A stretch of 64,000 nucleotides of DNA from Marisediminitalea alba (lineage in GTDB: Bacteria; Pseudomonadota; Gammaproteobacteria; Enterobacterales; Alteromonadaceae), in NCBI RefSeq assembly GCF_002993365.1, contig NZ_PVNP01000206.1, positions 1 through 64,000 on the forward strand, read 5' to 3'. The notes under the pieces are model-generated. The model did not search any database, was not told the origin of the DNA, and saw only the letters and a program-made list of their open reading frames with translations. Shown one piece after another: positions 7,686 to 17,815 of the stretch; the stretch's first letter is position 1, and each line of letters starts with the position of its first letter. Position numbers and translations under genes: made by a program.

Positions 7686-9710
7686 TTACACCTTAAACTG
7701 TCTGATTGAGCTTTGTAGTTCTTCGGCCAGGCGGGCAACTTCTTCGCTCGATTCTGACGTTTGTTGTGCACCCACGGTGGTTTCTTCTGCGATGCCAACA
7801 ATTGTTTCCAGCTTTTCAGAGATATCCTGTGATACCAGGTTTTGCTCACGAGCTGATTGCTCAATCTGGCTGCTCACATCGTGAGCCCGTTTAACGGCCT
7901 CAGAAATAATGTCGAGAGCCTGGGTGGCCAGTTCGGTTTGTTCAACACATTTAGCAGTTTGCTGTTTGCCCTGATCCATCACTGATACGGCTTTCTCTGC
8001 GCCTTCCTGCAGGACTTCGATCATGGCGTTGATTTCCTGTGTCGATTCCTGTGTGCGGCTGGCCAGGGTGCGAACTTCGTCGGCTACCACCGCAAAGCCG
8101 CGACCTTGTTCACCGGCGCGTGCTGCCTCAATAGCGGCGTTCAGTGCCAACAGGTTGGTTTGGTCGGCAATGCCACGGATAACATCGAGGATGCTACCGA
8201 TGCTGGCACTGTCCTGATGAAGTTTGTGAATAACCTGAGCGGCATCTTCTACATCGCGGGCCAGTACTTCAATGGTGGCCTTGTTCTCCAATGAAATATC
8301 ACGAACCTTGTTCGATTCCTGGTCGGCATTACGAATCTCAAGCAGCGTATCTTCAGCATTTTGCGAGACCATTTGTGAAGTGGAATGCATTTCTGTGGTT
8401 GCCGTGGCTACCAAAGCAATTTGCGCTTTTTGATCCTGAATGGACTTGGTGGTTTGCGTGGTAACGGCTGAGGTTTGCTCTGAAGCCGCGGCGAGCTGCT
8501 CGGCGCGCACGTTAATACCGCGGATAAGCTCTTTAAGGCTGAGGATTAGCTTATTACAGTTTTTCGCCAGCTGACCAAATTCATCTTTGCTGGAGTCATC
8601 CAGGTTATGGGTCAGATCGCCGGACGAGGCGATGTTAAGTAAGTCGTTGACCTTTTTAAGCGGAATGGTAATGGCATTAACGGTTTTATAGCCGGTAAAG
8701 AAGGCAATAATCAGTGATGCCAGAACAATAACCACTACCAGTGTGGTACCAAAACTAACGTTACTGGTAACCTGTTCTTCGAGAGTTTTCACTTTAGCAT
8801 TGGTCAGGTTAAGTAGCTGCTCAAGCTCGCTTACCGCGTTGGCCGCCATTTCTTCAGACTTACCAAGGGCTTGTTCGGTCTGGTTGCGCAGTTCTAAACG
8901 CGATACATGCAATTGCACCACGCCATCGCTGCCGGTTACCGCATCGATAGCATCATTAACCAGCGACTCAACTTCTTCCAGCGTGCCAGACGAATCCTGG
9001 CCATTGGCAGCGCTAAGCATGGCGTCGAGCTGTTCACGAATGGCATCCACGGCAAATTTCACTTCGTTACTCAGGGTGTCGGCACGCACCAGTGTCTGGG
9101 TTTTAATGTAGTCAGACGTCACTGTGATAAGCGTCAGCAGACGGGTTTCCAATTCGCCACCGAGTTCTGAGGCGCGGCGCAGATTAGCATTGCTTTGTAC
9201 TTCACGTAAGTCGCTAAAATCGAGCAGGTAAGTAGAGGCGTCGTCGGCATTATCCTCGACGTCCATTAAGCGATCTTCGACATCGTTGCGACGGGATAAA
9301 TAGCTGTTGTGGCTGGCATATAAACCGTTTACTGTAGCCAGGTACTCTTGCGAGATACCATTTACGTTTTGCAAAGCGGCGCTAAGTTTTGGATCGTTTT
9401 TTACCGTTGATGCCAGTGCACTGTAAGCGTTGGTAAAATTTTGACTGGCTTCTTCGAATTGTGTTTGTTTTTCTTTGACTGTTGACAGTTCATCAGACAC
9501 ATAAGCTTCGAAAACCAGACGGCCCATGTTTAAAAATGAAGCTTTAAGTGTATTGCTGCCGATAACTGTGGGGACTGCCACGGTATTAACTTCACCCACA
9601 TCATGTTGCAGTGAACGAAGATTAACCAGAGACACTCCGCTGATAATTAGCAGCAGCACACTTATCGTGAAGAAGCCGAGAATGACCCGTGCTTTTACCG
9701 TTAAATTCAT
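7686..9710 (-). CDS. Methyl-accepting chemotaxis protein
   Basis: Transmembrane chemoreceptor that controls the CheA/CheW kinase complex. First membrane helix about 9-30, a periplasmic helical region of about 310 residues, second membrane helix about 340-365, HAMP domain, then the long antiparallel signalling coiled coil. The highly conserved hairpin tip ([32 protein letters not shown]) is visible, split here only for description. No C-terminal CheR/CheB pentapeptide is present. The start is ATG 9710 with GGGAG just upstream; the frame is open further 5' but has neither a good site nor protein character. No other chemotaxis gene lies nearby. A sigma-28-like promoter is proposed upstream. Confidence 0.95.
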   Translation of the reverse strand: MNLTVKARVILGFFTISVLLLIISGVSLVNLRSLQHDVGEVNTVAVPTVIGSNTLKASFLNMGRLVFEAYVSDELSTVKEKQTQFEEASQNFTNAYSALASTVKNDPKLSAALQNVNGISQEYLATVNGLYASHNSYLSRRNDVEDRLMDVEDNADDASTYLLDFSDLREVQSNANLRRASELGGELETRLLTLITVTSDYIKTQTLVRADTLSNEVKFAVDAIREQLDAMLSAANGQDSSGTLEEVESLVNDAIDAVTGSDGVVQLHVSRLELRNQTEQALGKSEEMAANAVSELEQLLNLTNAKVKTLEEQVTSNVSFGTTLVVVIVLASLIIAFFTGYKTVNAITIPLKKVNDLLNIASSGDLTHNLDDSSKDEFGQLAKNCNKLILSLKELIRGINVRAEQLAAASEQTSAVTTQTTKSIQDQKAQIALVATATTEMHSTSQMVSQNAEDTLLEIRNADQESNKVRDISLENKATIEVLARDVEDAAQVIHKLHQDSASIGSILDVIRGIADQTNLLALNAAIEAARAGEQGRGFAVVADEVRTLASRTQESTQEINAMIEVLQEGAEKAVSVMDQGKQQTAKCVEQTELATQALDIISEAVKRAHDVSSQIEQSAREQNLVSQDISEKLETIVGIAEETTVGAQQTSESSEEVARLAEELQSSIRQFKV

Positions 9711-9957
9711 TGTAGCTCCCAGAGCAATATTATAGTTTTGGTGTTCCAAACAAATATGAACTGTGCCTGTTCGGAGTCTGGTGTTAACCGATTTCTTTGA
9801 TATTGCAGCGTTGTATCCCCTCAAAGCACGCAATAAAACCGGATAATCTGTTGCAGAGGTGCTTTTTCCTCCGCACGATTAGTTATACCAATCTTTTAAA
9901 ACTGATACAAAAGTATTAGAACCTTTTGAGCGGATTTTCGTAACAACCCTCGCTTCC

Positions 9958-9984
9958 TTATCGGACAATTCAACCAATAGTTAA
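9958..9984 (-). promoter_or_regulatory. Candidate sigma-28 (FliA) promoter for the chemoreceptor
   Basis: Read on the minus strand: TTAACTAT (9977-9984), an 11-base spacer, then TCCGATAA (9958-9965). The sigma-28 consensus is TAAAGTTT-N11-GCCGATAA. The -10 element matches 7 of 8, the -35 matches 5 of 8, and the spacing is exact. Chemoreceptors are classic sigma-28 targets. The weak point is the distance of about 240 bases to the start codon. Confidence 0.45.
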
Positions 9985-10030
9985 GTGATTTTATTACGGG
10001 TTGCCTATTACTATAGTCGCTGAAATGTGG

Positions 10031-10837
10031 TTAGGCAGATACCGAAATGCATTCGTTGGTTTCTTTGTGCCAGAGGGTCATGGCGTTGCCCCAGACGTAA
10101 CCCGTATCTAGCGCTACAAACTGGTCAGAAGAAGTGAAGCCTTGCAGTGCCGCCCAGTGGCCGAACAAAATGCGCTCATCGATGTTTAGTTGCGGATTGG
10201 GAATGTCAAACCAGGGGCGCAGAGAAGAGGGGGCGTCCTTCGGTGCTGATTTTACCGATAAGTTAAGTGCCAGTGAGGGGCGTACAAAGCGCATTCGGGT
10301 GGTGGCATTGATGATAAATCGTTGCCTCTGTTTACCGCTGAGTTTGTTATGCCACTTTGGCGGGCCGTCACCGTACATATTTTCGAGCAGTTGGCACCAC
10401 TTCACGCTTTTGAGTTGTTGGGCGATTTCCTGACTGTATGTCAGTAGCTGAGCTGTCGACCAGCCCGGATATAAACCGGCGTGCACCAAGGTGTGTCTTT
10501 CATCAAGCGCCATTGCCAGCGGCCATTGCCTTAGCCAGGCGGTGAGCTCTTCAATATCCGGCGCTTTCAACAGAGGCTCGAGGTTATCACTGCGCTTGGC
10601 TTTTTTTATTCCTTGCGACACCGATAAGAAATGCAGGTCGTGATTACCCAGCACGCTATAAAAACTGCTACCTAATGAACGCAGATAACGCAGTGTATTC
10701 AATGAGTCCTCGCCACGGGCAATCAGATCGCCCACGGCATACAGGCTGTCGCGGCCGGGCTCAAAGCTAACGCTGTCGAGCAAACGGCGAAGCCCGGCGT
10801 AACACCCCTGAATGTCGCCAATTACATAGGTTGCCAT
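10031..10837 (-). CDS. apaH: Bis(5'-nucleosyl)-tetraphosphatase, symmetrical
   Basis: Hydrolyses Ap4A to two ADP; it also acts on nucleoside-tetraphosphate caps on RNA in E. coli. Calcineurin-type phosphoesterase motifs are present in order: GDIQG near residue 7, GDLIARG near 36, GNHDLH near 63, and HAG near 118. The first motif has Q in place of H, a variant I recall as common in marine ApaH proteins. At 268 residues the length is normal. Last gene of the lptD-surA-pdxA-rsmA-apaG-apaH cluster, 9 bp after apaG. Confidence 0.95.
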   Translation of the reverse strand: MATYVIGDIQGCYAGLRRLLDSVSFEPGRDSLYAVGDLIARGEDSLNTLRYLRSLGSSFYSVLGNHDLHFLSVSQGIKKAKRSDNLEPLLKAPDIEELTAWLRQWPLAMALDERHTLVHAGLYPGWSTAQLLTYSQEIAQQLKSVKWCQLLENMYGDGPPKWHNKLSGKQRQRFIINATTRMRFVRPSLALNLSVKSAPKDAPSSLRPWFDIPNPQLNIDERILFGHWAALQGFTSSDQFVALDTGYVWGNAMTLWHKETNECISVSA

Positions 10838-10846
10838 TACTATAAG

Positions 10847-11245
10847 TTAGTTGATGATATTGGGTAGTGCGAGGCGGAATGGTTCTATTGGGACTCTGAA
10901 AACATCGCCGTCGGCGGTTTTCATGTCGTAATATCCCTGCATAGTGCCTACTTCCGTATCAATTACGGAGCCACTGGTATATTGAAAGCTGTCACCGGGT
11001 TCAATGGTGGGTTGTTTACCTACCACACCTTCACCGCTGACCTCGGTTTGTTTGCCGTTTGCATCCGTTACCAGCCAGTAACGGTGAGTCAGTTTCACCG
11101 CAAAGCTATTGTGATTGATCACAGTAATCTGATACGCAAAGGCATATTTATCGCTGTCTGAGGGTAAATGTTCTGGTAAATGCCGCGTTACAACTCTTAC
11201 GGTTACCAGGTCGGCCGGATTATGTTCGGTCTTCGGTGCTGTCAT
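10847..11245 (-). CDS. apaG: ApaG family protein (Co2+/Mg2+ efflux-associated)
   Basis: Small fibronectin-III-like beta-sandwich protein of uncertain biochemical role. The family signature appears as [22 protein letters not shown] and GTMQGYYDM. The start is put at ATG 11245, overlapping the 3' end of rsmA by 26 bases; a GTG two codons earlier is possible. The overlap implies translational coupling. Its place between rsmA and apaH is the standard order. Confidence 0.93.
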   Translation of the reverse strand: MTAPKTEHNPADLVTVRVVTRHLPEHLPSDSDKYAFAYQITVINHNSFAVKLTHRYWLVTDANGKQTEVSGEGVVGKQPTIEPGDSFQYTSGSVIDTEVGTMQGYYDMKTADGDVFRVPIEPFRLALPNIIN

Positions 11246-12038
11246 GTTCACTCACCCAATTCGCAATGGTTGCAAAATCATCGAGCGACAGTGTCTCAGC
11301 CCGTCGGGTTGGATCAAGGCCAAGCGCTTCTAACTGTGCTTCGTCAATACAGTCTTTAAGACTATTACGTATGGTCTTTCTGCGTTGATTAAACGCCATC
11401 GTGCAAACACGTTCAAGCATTTTTACATCACTAACCGTTACCACCGGAGTTTGATGGGGAGTAAGACGGACCACGGCCGACTCCACCTTCGGCGGCGGCA
11501 CAAAGGCACCTGGCGGCACATTGAGTACCGGCTGAACCTTACAGTAATACTGCGCCATTACCGACAAACGGCCGTAATTTTTATTACCCGGGCTGGCAGC
11601 CAAACGGTTAACCACTTCCTTTTGCAGCATAAAATGCATGTCGCCAATAATCCCGGCGTGGGAAAAAAGGTGAAACATGATGGGCGTGGAAATGTTGTAA
11701 GGCAGATTACCAAATACTCGCAAGGGCGCATCCGGTTTGGCCAGGTCGTTAAAGTCTACGGTCAGAGCATCCTGTTCGACAATGGTGAGTTTGCTGCCAT
11801 GGAAAGGGTGATGACGCAGGCGTTTGGCCAGATCCCGGTCCAGTTCGATAACCGTCAGTGCATTAACCCGCTCACAAACCGGATCGGTAAGAGCGCCCAG
11901 ACCAGGGCCGATCTCTACAAGATTCTCGCCGTCCTGCGGATTAATAGCATCGACAATTTGCTCAATCACAAAGGTGTCGTTTAAAAAATTCTGGCCAAAC
12001 CGCTTACGCGCGGTGTGGCCTAAATGGGTTTTATTCAT
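11220..12038 (-). CDS. rsmA: 16S rRNA (adenine1518-N6/adenine1519-N6)-dimethyltransferase
   Basis: KsgA/RsmA dimethylates two adjacent adenines in the 3' hairpin of 16S rRNA during late 30S assembly, using SAM. Seen: the N-terminal KRFGQNFL motif, the SAM-binding [11 protein letters not shown], the acidic loop VIELDRDLA and the catalytic NLPYNIS. The 272-residue length is typical. The start codon overlaps the pdxA stop by 4 bases (ATGA), so the two are likely translationally coupled. Confidence 0.97.
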   Translation of the reverse strand: MNKTHLGHTARKRFGQNFLNDTFVIEQIVDAINPQDGENLVEIGPGLGALTDPVCERVNALTVIELDRDLAKRLRHHPFHGSKLTIVEQDALTVDFNDLAKPDAPLRVFGNLPYNISTPIMFHLFSHAGIIGDMHFMLQKEVVNRLAASPGNKNYGRLSVMAQYYCKVQPVLNVPPGAFVPPPKVESAVVRLTPHQTPVVTVSDVKMLERVCTMAFNQRRKTIRNSLKDCIDEAQLEALGLDPTRRAETLSLDDFATIANWVSEHDSTEDRT

Positions 12039-13018
12039 TGTTGATGATGAGCCAGTTCAATTGCTTTATTCAATGCTTTGGTAAAACTGCCGCTGTCGGC
12101 CTGGCCTTTTGCTGCCAGATCCAGCGCCGTACCATGATCTACTGAGGTGCGAATAAACGGAAGACCCAAAGTAATATTCACCGCCGCACCAAAGCCTTTA
12201 TATTTTAGCACGGGAAGTCCCTGGTCGTGATACATGGCCAGCACCACATCGGCATCTTCCAGGTATTTTGGCTGGAAAATGGTATCAGCAGGCAAGGGCC
12301 CGGTGAGGTGAATACCTTCAGCGCGCAGTTCGTCCAGTGCAGGGCTAATGGTTTCGATTTCTTCGCGGCCAATGTGGCCGTCTTCACCAGCATGCGGATT
12401 CAGGCCGCACACATAGATATGCGGTTTGGTGATATTAAATTTGAGCTTCAGATCGGTATGAATGATATGAATGACCTTGTGCAGGCGCTCGCGGGTAATC
12501 GCTCGGGAAACATATTCCAGCGGAATGTGGGTAGTGGCCAGAGCGACATTTAAACCTTCGGTTGCCAGCAGCATCACCACATCAATGGTATTAGACTGAT
12601 GGGCAAAATACTCAGTATGGCCGCTAAAGGAAATTCCCGCTTTATTAATGATACCCTTGTTTACCGGCCCGGTAACTACGGCGTCGAAGTCGCCCTCAAT
12701 GTTGGCCTGGCAGGCCTGACGCAGGGTTTCCACCACGTAGTGGCCGTTATCGCTGCTTAATACTCCGGGCTCAACCGGTACGGCAGTCGGAATCGCCTGA
12801 ATAAACAGTTCACCTGGTGCCTGAATGCGTGTTTCACCGTGGGTGTATGGCGTTAGCTTGAGCGGCATATTTAATGCCGCAGCGCGTTCCTGCATCATGG
12901 TTTCGTCGGCAAAAATAACCAGCTGTGCGGGCCATTCCTGTTGCGCCAGTTCGATAACCAGATCGGGGCCAACGCCAGCGGGTTCGCCTGGCGTAATGGC
13001 AATTTTAAGCGGTGTCAT
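12035..13018 (-). CDS. pdxA: 4-hydroxythreonine-4-phosphate dehydrogenase
   Basis: Oxidises and decarboxylates 4-hydroxythreonine phosphate in the DXP-dependent vitamin B6 pathway; its product is condensed by PdxJ, also encoded in this window at 22.5 kb. The metal-binding histidines are visible in [17 protein letters not shown] and MYHDQGLP. The N-terminus [10 protein letters not shown] is the family signature. Length 327, normal. It lies 15 bp after surA and overlaps rsmA by 4 bases. Confidence 0.97.
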   Translation of the reverse strand: MTPLKIAITPGEPAGVGPDLVIELAQQEWPAQLVIFADETMMQERAAALNMPLKLTPYTHGETRIQAPGELFIQAIPTAVPVEPGVLSSDNGHYVVETLRQACQANIEGDFDAVVTGPVNKGIINKAGISFSGHTEYFAHQSNTIDVVMLLATEGLNVALATTHIPLEYVSRAITRERLHKVIHIIHTDLKLKFNITKPHIYVCGLNPHAGEDGHIGREEIETISPALDELRAEGIHLTGPLPADTIFQPKYLEDADVVLAMYHDQGLPVLKYKGFGAAVNITLGLPFIRTSVDHGTALDLAAKGQADSGSFTKALNKAIELAHHQQ

Positions 13019-13033
13019 AGTCAGACCTTAATT

Positions 13034-14317
13034 TTAATCACTAAGGACTTCGATATAAGCCGAGTCACGCATTTCACGTAACCAGTTCTCACTCTCTTCT
13101 GCAAATTTACGGTTAAACAGCAGCTGGTGGGCTTTATCTTCCTTGCGTTGTTCTGTGGCATCGTCGATACGACGGTCGAGCAACTGAATTAAATGCCAAC
13201 CGTGTTGCGTACGTACAGGTTCACTGTACTCTCCGGGCTCCAAATTAGCCAGTGCTTCTTTGAACTCGGGCACATAGATGCTCGGATCTGACCAACCCAA
13301 CTCACCGCCACGCAGGGCTGAACCCGGGTCCGCTGAATGCTCTTTGGCCAGTTCGGCAAAGTCGGCGTCGCCAGCCTGAACCTGTTCTTTAAATTCGACC
13401 AGCATGCTGCGGGCACGCTCTTCACTCAGAATAATGGACGGCTGGATCAGAATATGTCGGGCGTTAACTTCTTCTACTTCCACAACCTCAATACCACGGG
13501 TATCAAGAATTTTCAGAATGTGGAAACCTGCGCCACTACGAATTGGGCCGATTACTTCACCTTTACGTTTACCCTGCACTGCTTCGGCAAACAGAGTAGG
13601 CATGGCGTTAATGTTCATCCAGCCCATGTTACCACCGTCCAGGGCTTCAGAGCCTGAAGAGGCGGCAATAGCAAGACGAGAAAACTCAGAGCCTTCATCC
13701 AGCAGGTTTAGGACTTTATCGGCTCGTTCGCGGGCATCGGCTACGTCGGCATCGGTGGTCTCCGGCGGAAAGCCAATCAGAATGTGACCGAGTTCATACT
13801 CAGCCTGCGCAGAACCCTGTTGTTCCATCAGGTCCACCAGGTTAGCGATTTCCTGCGAAGTAATATAGATTCGACGACGCACGTTAGCGCGACGTACTTC
13901 ACCCATAATGATTTCTTCGCGAACCTGTTCGCGGTAGTCATTATAAGCAATGCCCTGGCGGGTAATTTCATCACGCAGTTGCTCAACCGTTGCGCCTTCA
14001 CCGGCGGCGATGTTGGCAATGGTCTGGTCGAGCTGTGGATCACTTACCCGGATCCCCATACGCTCTGCCATTTGCAGTTGCAGGTTTTTCAGGATCAGGC
14101 GCTCAATGGCCTGAGTGCGCAGGGCTTCGTCAGACGGCAGGCGCTGATCTTTGGCTGCCGCGTCTGCTTTTACTTCATTAACCAGTGCCCTTACTTCACT
14201 TTCCAGTACCACACCCTGATCAACAATTACCGCCACTTTGTCGAGCAGCTCGGTTTGGGCCATGACGGGTAAGCTCATTACCAGACTTAAAAACAAACCC
14301 CGAATAAAATACTTCAT
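13034..14317 (-). CDS. surA: Periplasmic peptidyl-prolyl isomerase and outer membrane protein chaperone
   Basis: Escorts unfolded outer membrane proteins, LptD among them, across the periplasm. A signal peptide ends at VMAQ (about residue 20). The N-terminal chaperone domain follows (DKVAVIVDQGVVLESEV), then two parvulin domains starting near 170 (ELGHILIGFP) and 285 (NARHILIQPS), and a C-terminal helix. At 427 residues it matches E. coli SurA (428). The start ATG has AGAGAG upstream. It sits 56 bp after lptD, the usual order. Confidence 0.97.
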   Translation of the reverse strand: MKYFIRGLFLSLVMSLPVMAQTELLDKVAVIVDQGVVLESEVRALVNEVKADAAAKDQRLPSDEALRTQAIERLILKNLQLQMAERMGIRVSDPQLDQTIANIAAGEGATVEQLRDEITRQGIAYNDYREQVREEIIMGEVRRANVRRRIYITSQEIANLVDLMEQQGSAQAEYELGHILIGFPPETTDADVADARERADKVLNLLDEGSEFSRLAIAASSGSEALDGGNMGWMNINAMPTLFAEAVQGKRKGEVIGPIRSGAGFHILKILDTRGIEVVEVEEVNARHILIQPSIILSEERARSMLVEFKEQVQAGDADFAELAKEHSADPGSALRGGELGWSDPSIYVPEFKEALANLEPGEYSEPVRTQHGWHLIQLLDRRIDDATEQRKEDKAHQLLFNRKFAEESENWLREMRDSAYIEVLSD

Positions 14318-14373
14318 AAACTCTCTTGCTTGTTGTTAATACTGCCGTGTTCCCTTAAGGGATACCGGCGCAT

Positions 14374-16689
14374 TTAATTTAACACGTAAGGCTGTCGATA
14401 GCCGAACATGCCGTCCTCGAGCATAGCCCGATTCGACCGGGATGAACCGATCCCTTTAAAAATAAATTGCAGAGCAATACTTGAGTCAAACTCATTGGTA
14501 TTTTGCTGGCCCGCTACATCGTAACGGTTACTCAGACTTCGCTGGGCAACAATCCGTAATGCCCAGCAGCAGGACTCATACTGTAACCCAAAATAGTTTT
14601 CGATGCTTCTGTCTCGCTCTAAATCGCGATAAGAACGCCCGACTACCTGCCAGTTCTCGCCAATCGGCCAGCTCGCCGATACGCCAAACTGATCGATGGT
14701 TTCCCCCGACAGATCGCGCACAAACCGGTGACTCAGTTGCACCAGCCGTGTGGCGTCGAGACGATATTCCAGTGCCATACTGCTGCGTTCAACCTTGTCA
14801 TTGTCGGTGGCAATTTGTACCGCCGAATGAACAAACCAGCTGTCATCAAAACGCCAGTCCAGTTCGCCGGCCAGCGCCGAGCGGTTGCGATCGTCCACTG
14901 CCGTGGTGACCTGTGAGTCCGACAGGTAGAATATCTGACCCAGGCTGATAACAAATTGTTCCCGGTTGTTGTCATCAATTATTCGAGACGTTGCTCCTAC
15001 CGTGATCTGGTCATTATCACTGATACGGTCAAGACCGGTAAATTCCTGGCCGCGGAACAGCCCGTTCACATCGGTTAACAGCGCGGTGGTGTCGTATAAA
15101 CCGATATTGCTCTGGTCTTTAAATGAGGTATACAGATACTGAACTTTGGGCTCAAAAGTAATGGTTACATCATTGCCAAACAGCTGGTCATTCTTTTCCA
15201 GGTACAGGGTGCTGAACAGTCGGCCCTGATAGAGAGTACGGTTAACCTCTTCGTCCAGTTCGGTGTTGGCTATGTTGGTTTGTTTGTAATAGGTATTCAT
15301 GGCCGTTAGTTCAGCCGTTACCTCACCCCAGTAACGCTGATAGGGGAGCGCAACGGTGGGTGCCAGGTGCCAGCGCAGGGCATCTGGCCTGGTCTCCTGG
15401 GCATTATCAAAATACGCCAGCTCAGAATCCACCTTAAAGGTCAGTAACTCACCGAGGCTGTTACGCCACTGCAGTTTCGCTTCCGGCAGGGCGCGGTAAA
15501 TGGCATCAAAATCGCCCAGGGTTTCAAAATCACGTAAGTACAGGCTCATATCCAGCGACTGACTGTAATAATCCATGCCAATGGTGCGGTTGATAGTGGT
15601 ATCGGAGCGATTGAAGAAGTCCGAGCCCAGGTCAACCACATAGTTGTTGTCGCTGATGCCGTTGAAATCCACATTAAGCTGCCAGTTATCCGACAACATG
15701 CCGTGATGCTGCAGGCGATAGAAGTAGCGGCTGTCGTCGCTGGCAAGCTTTGTATCATTGTTAAGATATTCAAGATGCATCTGACCACCGGATGCGCGGG
15801 TCAGATAGCGAAATTCTGTTTTTAACTGTAAACCACGGTTGGTCATCAGCCGTGGCGAGATGGTCATGTCGTAATTCGGCGCAATATTCCAGTAAAACGG
15901 CTGCTCATAATCAACGCCGGTAGCGCTGGAACTGCTGATGATCGGAAACAGTAAGCCGGTTTGGCGTTGGTTACTCACCGGAAACGCGAAATAGGGCAAA
16001 TACAGCACCGGCACATCGCCCAGATAAAAACGGGTATGGCGCGCCTCACCGAGGGTGTCACCCGGTTCAATACTGATTTTAGAGGCTTCAAGCCGCCAGT
16101 CTTGTTGGTCCAGCGGACAGGTGGTAAAGCTGACATTATGCAGAGCGATACCTTGCTGGGTGCCTATATCAATCTCGCCGGCGGCACCATGGCCAACAAA
16201 ACCGGTAAGCTGATACTGCGTATTTTCCAGCTTTAAGGTTTGCTCAACCGAATCAACCGACAGTAAGTCACTGCTGACTGTCAGCGCGGGACTGCGGTAA
16301 CTTACGTTGCCACTGGCCGATAGCGCGCGGCCATTGTCGGTCACCTCGGCTGTGTTGGCGTGAATAATGGCACTGTCGGTCACGATATCCACATCACCTT
16401 CAAACAGGGCAAACTGGTTTTCGCGGATTTCTGCGGCGTCAGCAGTGACCTGCACCTGTTTTTTTTGGAGCAGTTGAGAGCTGTCAAAGGGGGCCGGTAT
16501 GGCCATACACAGCGCATTGTTATCAATAGCGGTCCGGGCATTTGCCTGCCAGGCAAGACTGTTTAAACCTGCTACAGCAAGCCAGACCAAGGCACCATTC
16601 ATGCGCCGTTGGCGGTTGACTGGTTGTCTGGGAGCCCGGGTGTTTCGTTGGCCATGCTGCTGAGCAAGTTGTGTAGTTTTCGACAGCAA
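14374..16689 (-). CDS. lptD: LPS-assembly protein LptD
   Basis: Outer membrane translocon that, with LptE, inserts LPS in the outer leaflet. An N-terminal OstA/jelly-roll domain (about 75-190) is followed by a 26-strand barrel. Four cysteines match the E. coli disulfide pattern: one near the mature N-terminus (NNALC), one in FTTCPLD, and an adjacent pair in YESCCWAL. The annotated start is TTG; an internal ATG at 16602 gives a cleaner signal peptide (MNGALVWLAVAG...ANA) but neither has a strong ribosome binding site, so the true N-terminus is open. It heads the operon with surA, while the Lpt cytoplasmic and periplasmic partners lie at 51-53 kb. Confidence 0.96.
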   Translation of the reverse strand: MLSKTTQLAQQHGQRNTRAPRQPVNRQRRMNGALVWLAVAGLNSLAWQANARTAIDNNALCMAIPAPFDSSQLLQKKQVQVTADAAEIRENQFALFEGDVDIVTDSAIIHANTAEVTDNGRALSASGNVSYRSPALTVSSDLLSVDSVEQTLKLENTQYQLTGFVGHGAAGEIDIGTQQGIALHNVSFTTCPLDQQDWRLEASKISIEPGDTLGEARHTRFYLGDVPVLYLPYFAFPVSNQRQTGLLFPIISSSSATGVDYEQPFYWNIAPNYDMTISPRLMTNRGLQLKTEFRYLTRASGGQMHLEYLNNDTKLASDDSRYFYRLQHHGMLSDNWQLNVDFNGISDNNYVVDLGSDFFNRSDTTINRTIGMDYYSQSLDMSLYLRDFETLGDFDAIYRALPEAKLQWRNSLGELLTFKVDSELAYFDNAQETRPDALRWHLAPTVALPYQRYWGEVTAELTAMNTYYKQTNIANTELDEEVNRTLYQGRLFSTLYLEKNDQLFGNDVTITFEPKVQYLYTSFKDQSNIGLYDTTALLTDVNGLFRGQEFTGLDRISDNDQITVGATSRIIDDNNREQFVISLGQIFYLSDSQVTTAVDDRNRSALAGELDWRFDDSWFVHSAVQIATDNDKVERSSMALEYRLDATRLVQLSHRFVRDLSGETIDQFGVSASWPIGENWQVVGRSYRDLERDRSIENYFGLQYESCCWALRIVAQRSLSNRYDVAGQQNTNEFDSSIALQFIFKGIGSSRSNRAMLEDGMFGYRQPYVLN

Positions 16690-16978
16690 ATTATTATTCT
16701 CGGTGCTTCTAAGGATTATTCGGCTGGTAGGGGCGCCGATGTCTGTTCTGATAAGGCGCTAATTCTATGCACTTCGCCGCCAATTACCAACAGCAGACCC
16801 TAAAAAAATCGAAAAATTCATATCTTATCCCCATTTATTTGCTTTAAAGCAATGATGTGGGCGACTTCTCAAGCGAATAACCATTGGTTATAGTGCTTAA
16901 CATCTTATCTTTTTTCTGGTTGTTACGCCTGTTTATCAACCAGTCCGGCGCGGGGCGTCGCAGTTGTAGGGGGAATGC
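16690..16978. promoter_or_regulatory. Divergent promoter region, lptD / djlA
   Basis: Both genes must be driven from here. A perfect 14-nt palindrome, TTGCTTTAAAGCAA, lies at 16839-16852 about midway, a possible operator. I could not find a sigma-E type promoter, which drives lptD in E. coli. The djlA ribosome binding site is the AGGGGGA stretch ending near 16973. Confidence 0.45.
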
Positions 16979-17815
16979 ATGCCGATTTGGGGCAGATTAC
17001 TGGGTTTAATTTTCGGAATGATGTTTTTAAAAATACCGGGCGCCATTCTGGGGTTCTTTGTCGGCTATATGTTCGACAAGGGCTACAGTCAGGATTTCGG
17101 CCGTATGGGCGGTTTCGGACGCTTTTTCTCCAGTCAGGATGCGTTGCAGCAACAGGCTATCTTCTTCCATAGTTTGTTTGCTGCCCTGGGGCACCTGGCA
17201 AAATCTGATGGTAAGGTTACGGAATCAGAAATAAAGGTTGCCTCACGTCTGATGGACGACATGCAACTGCAGGGACAGGCTCGTCAGGAAGCGCAACAGG
17301 CTTTCCGGGAAGGTAAATCGCGGGATTTTCCTATTGCCGATATTCTCAAGCAATTATATGAATCCTGCCATGGCCGCCGGGATATTCTGCAAGTATTTCT
17401 GGAAATCCTTATTCAGGCGGCATTTGCCGATGGCCGGCTGGCCAACGAGGAATACCGGGTGCTGGAGAAAGTCGCTAGAGCACTGGGATTTGTGCGTCGC
17501 GATCTCGATTACCTTATTGCCATGTTTGAAGCCGAGGTGCGCTTTCGAAGCCAGGGGCGCGGTAGTCATCAACGTCAGGGCAGTCAGCAGAACAGCGGGC
17601 CATCACTGGAAGATGCCTATGCCGTGTTAGGGGTAGCTGCCAGTGATGATGAAAAGGCTATCAAACGGGCTTATCGTAAGCGAATGTCGGAGCATCACCC
17701 GGATAAACTGGCCTCTAAAGGGTTGCCGGAACAAGCGATGGAAATCGCCAAAAATAAAGCCCAGGATATTCAGGCTGCTTACGAGCTGATAAAAGAGCGG
17801 CGCGGCTTTAAATGA
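16979..17815 (+). CDS. djlA: Membrane-anchored DnaJ-like co-chaperone
   Basis: Stimulates DnaK at the inner membrane face. The N-terminal hydrophobic anchor with glycine spacing (LLGLIFGMMFLKIPGAIL) covers about 6-30. A TerB-like helical domain lies at about 60-185, and a C-terminal J domain has the diagnostic HPD (EHHPDKL) near residue 239. Length 278. The start is ATG 16979 with AGGGGGA upstream. It is divergent from lptD as in E. coli, and its stop overlaps xerD by 4 bases. Confidence 0.96.
   Translation: MPIWGRLLGLIFGMMFLKIPGAILGFFVGYMFDKGYSQDFGRMGGFGRFFSSQDALQQQAIFFHSLFAALGHLAKSDGKVTESEIKVASRLMDDMQLQGQARQEAQQAFREGKSRDFPIADILKQLYESCHGRRDILQVFLEILIQAAFADGRLANEEYRVLEKVARALGFVRRDLDYLIAMFEAEVRFRSQGRGSHQRQGSQQNSGPSLEDAYAVLGVAASDDEKAIKRAYRKRMSEHHPDKLASKGLPEQAMEIAKNKAQDIQAAYELIKERRGFK

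Noticed and set aside
10031-10837. ApaH first motif GDIQG instead of GDVHG as a dead enzyme
   Set aside because: I recall this variant in other marine ApaH proteins and all other metal motifs are intact.
11385-11984. 199-codon plus-strand frame opposite rsmA
   Set aside because: It is an antisense shadow of rsmA with no start signal or family match.
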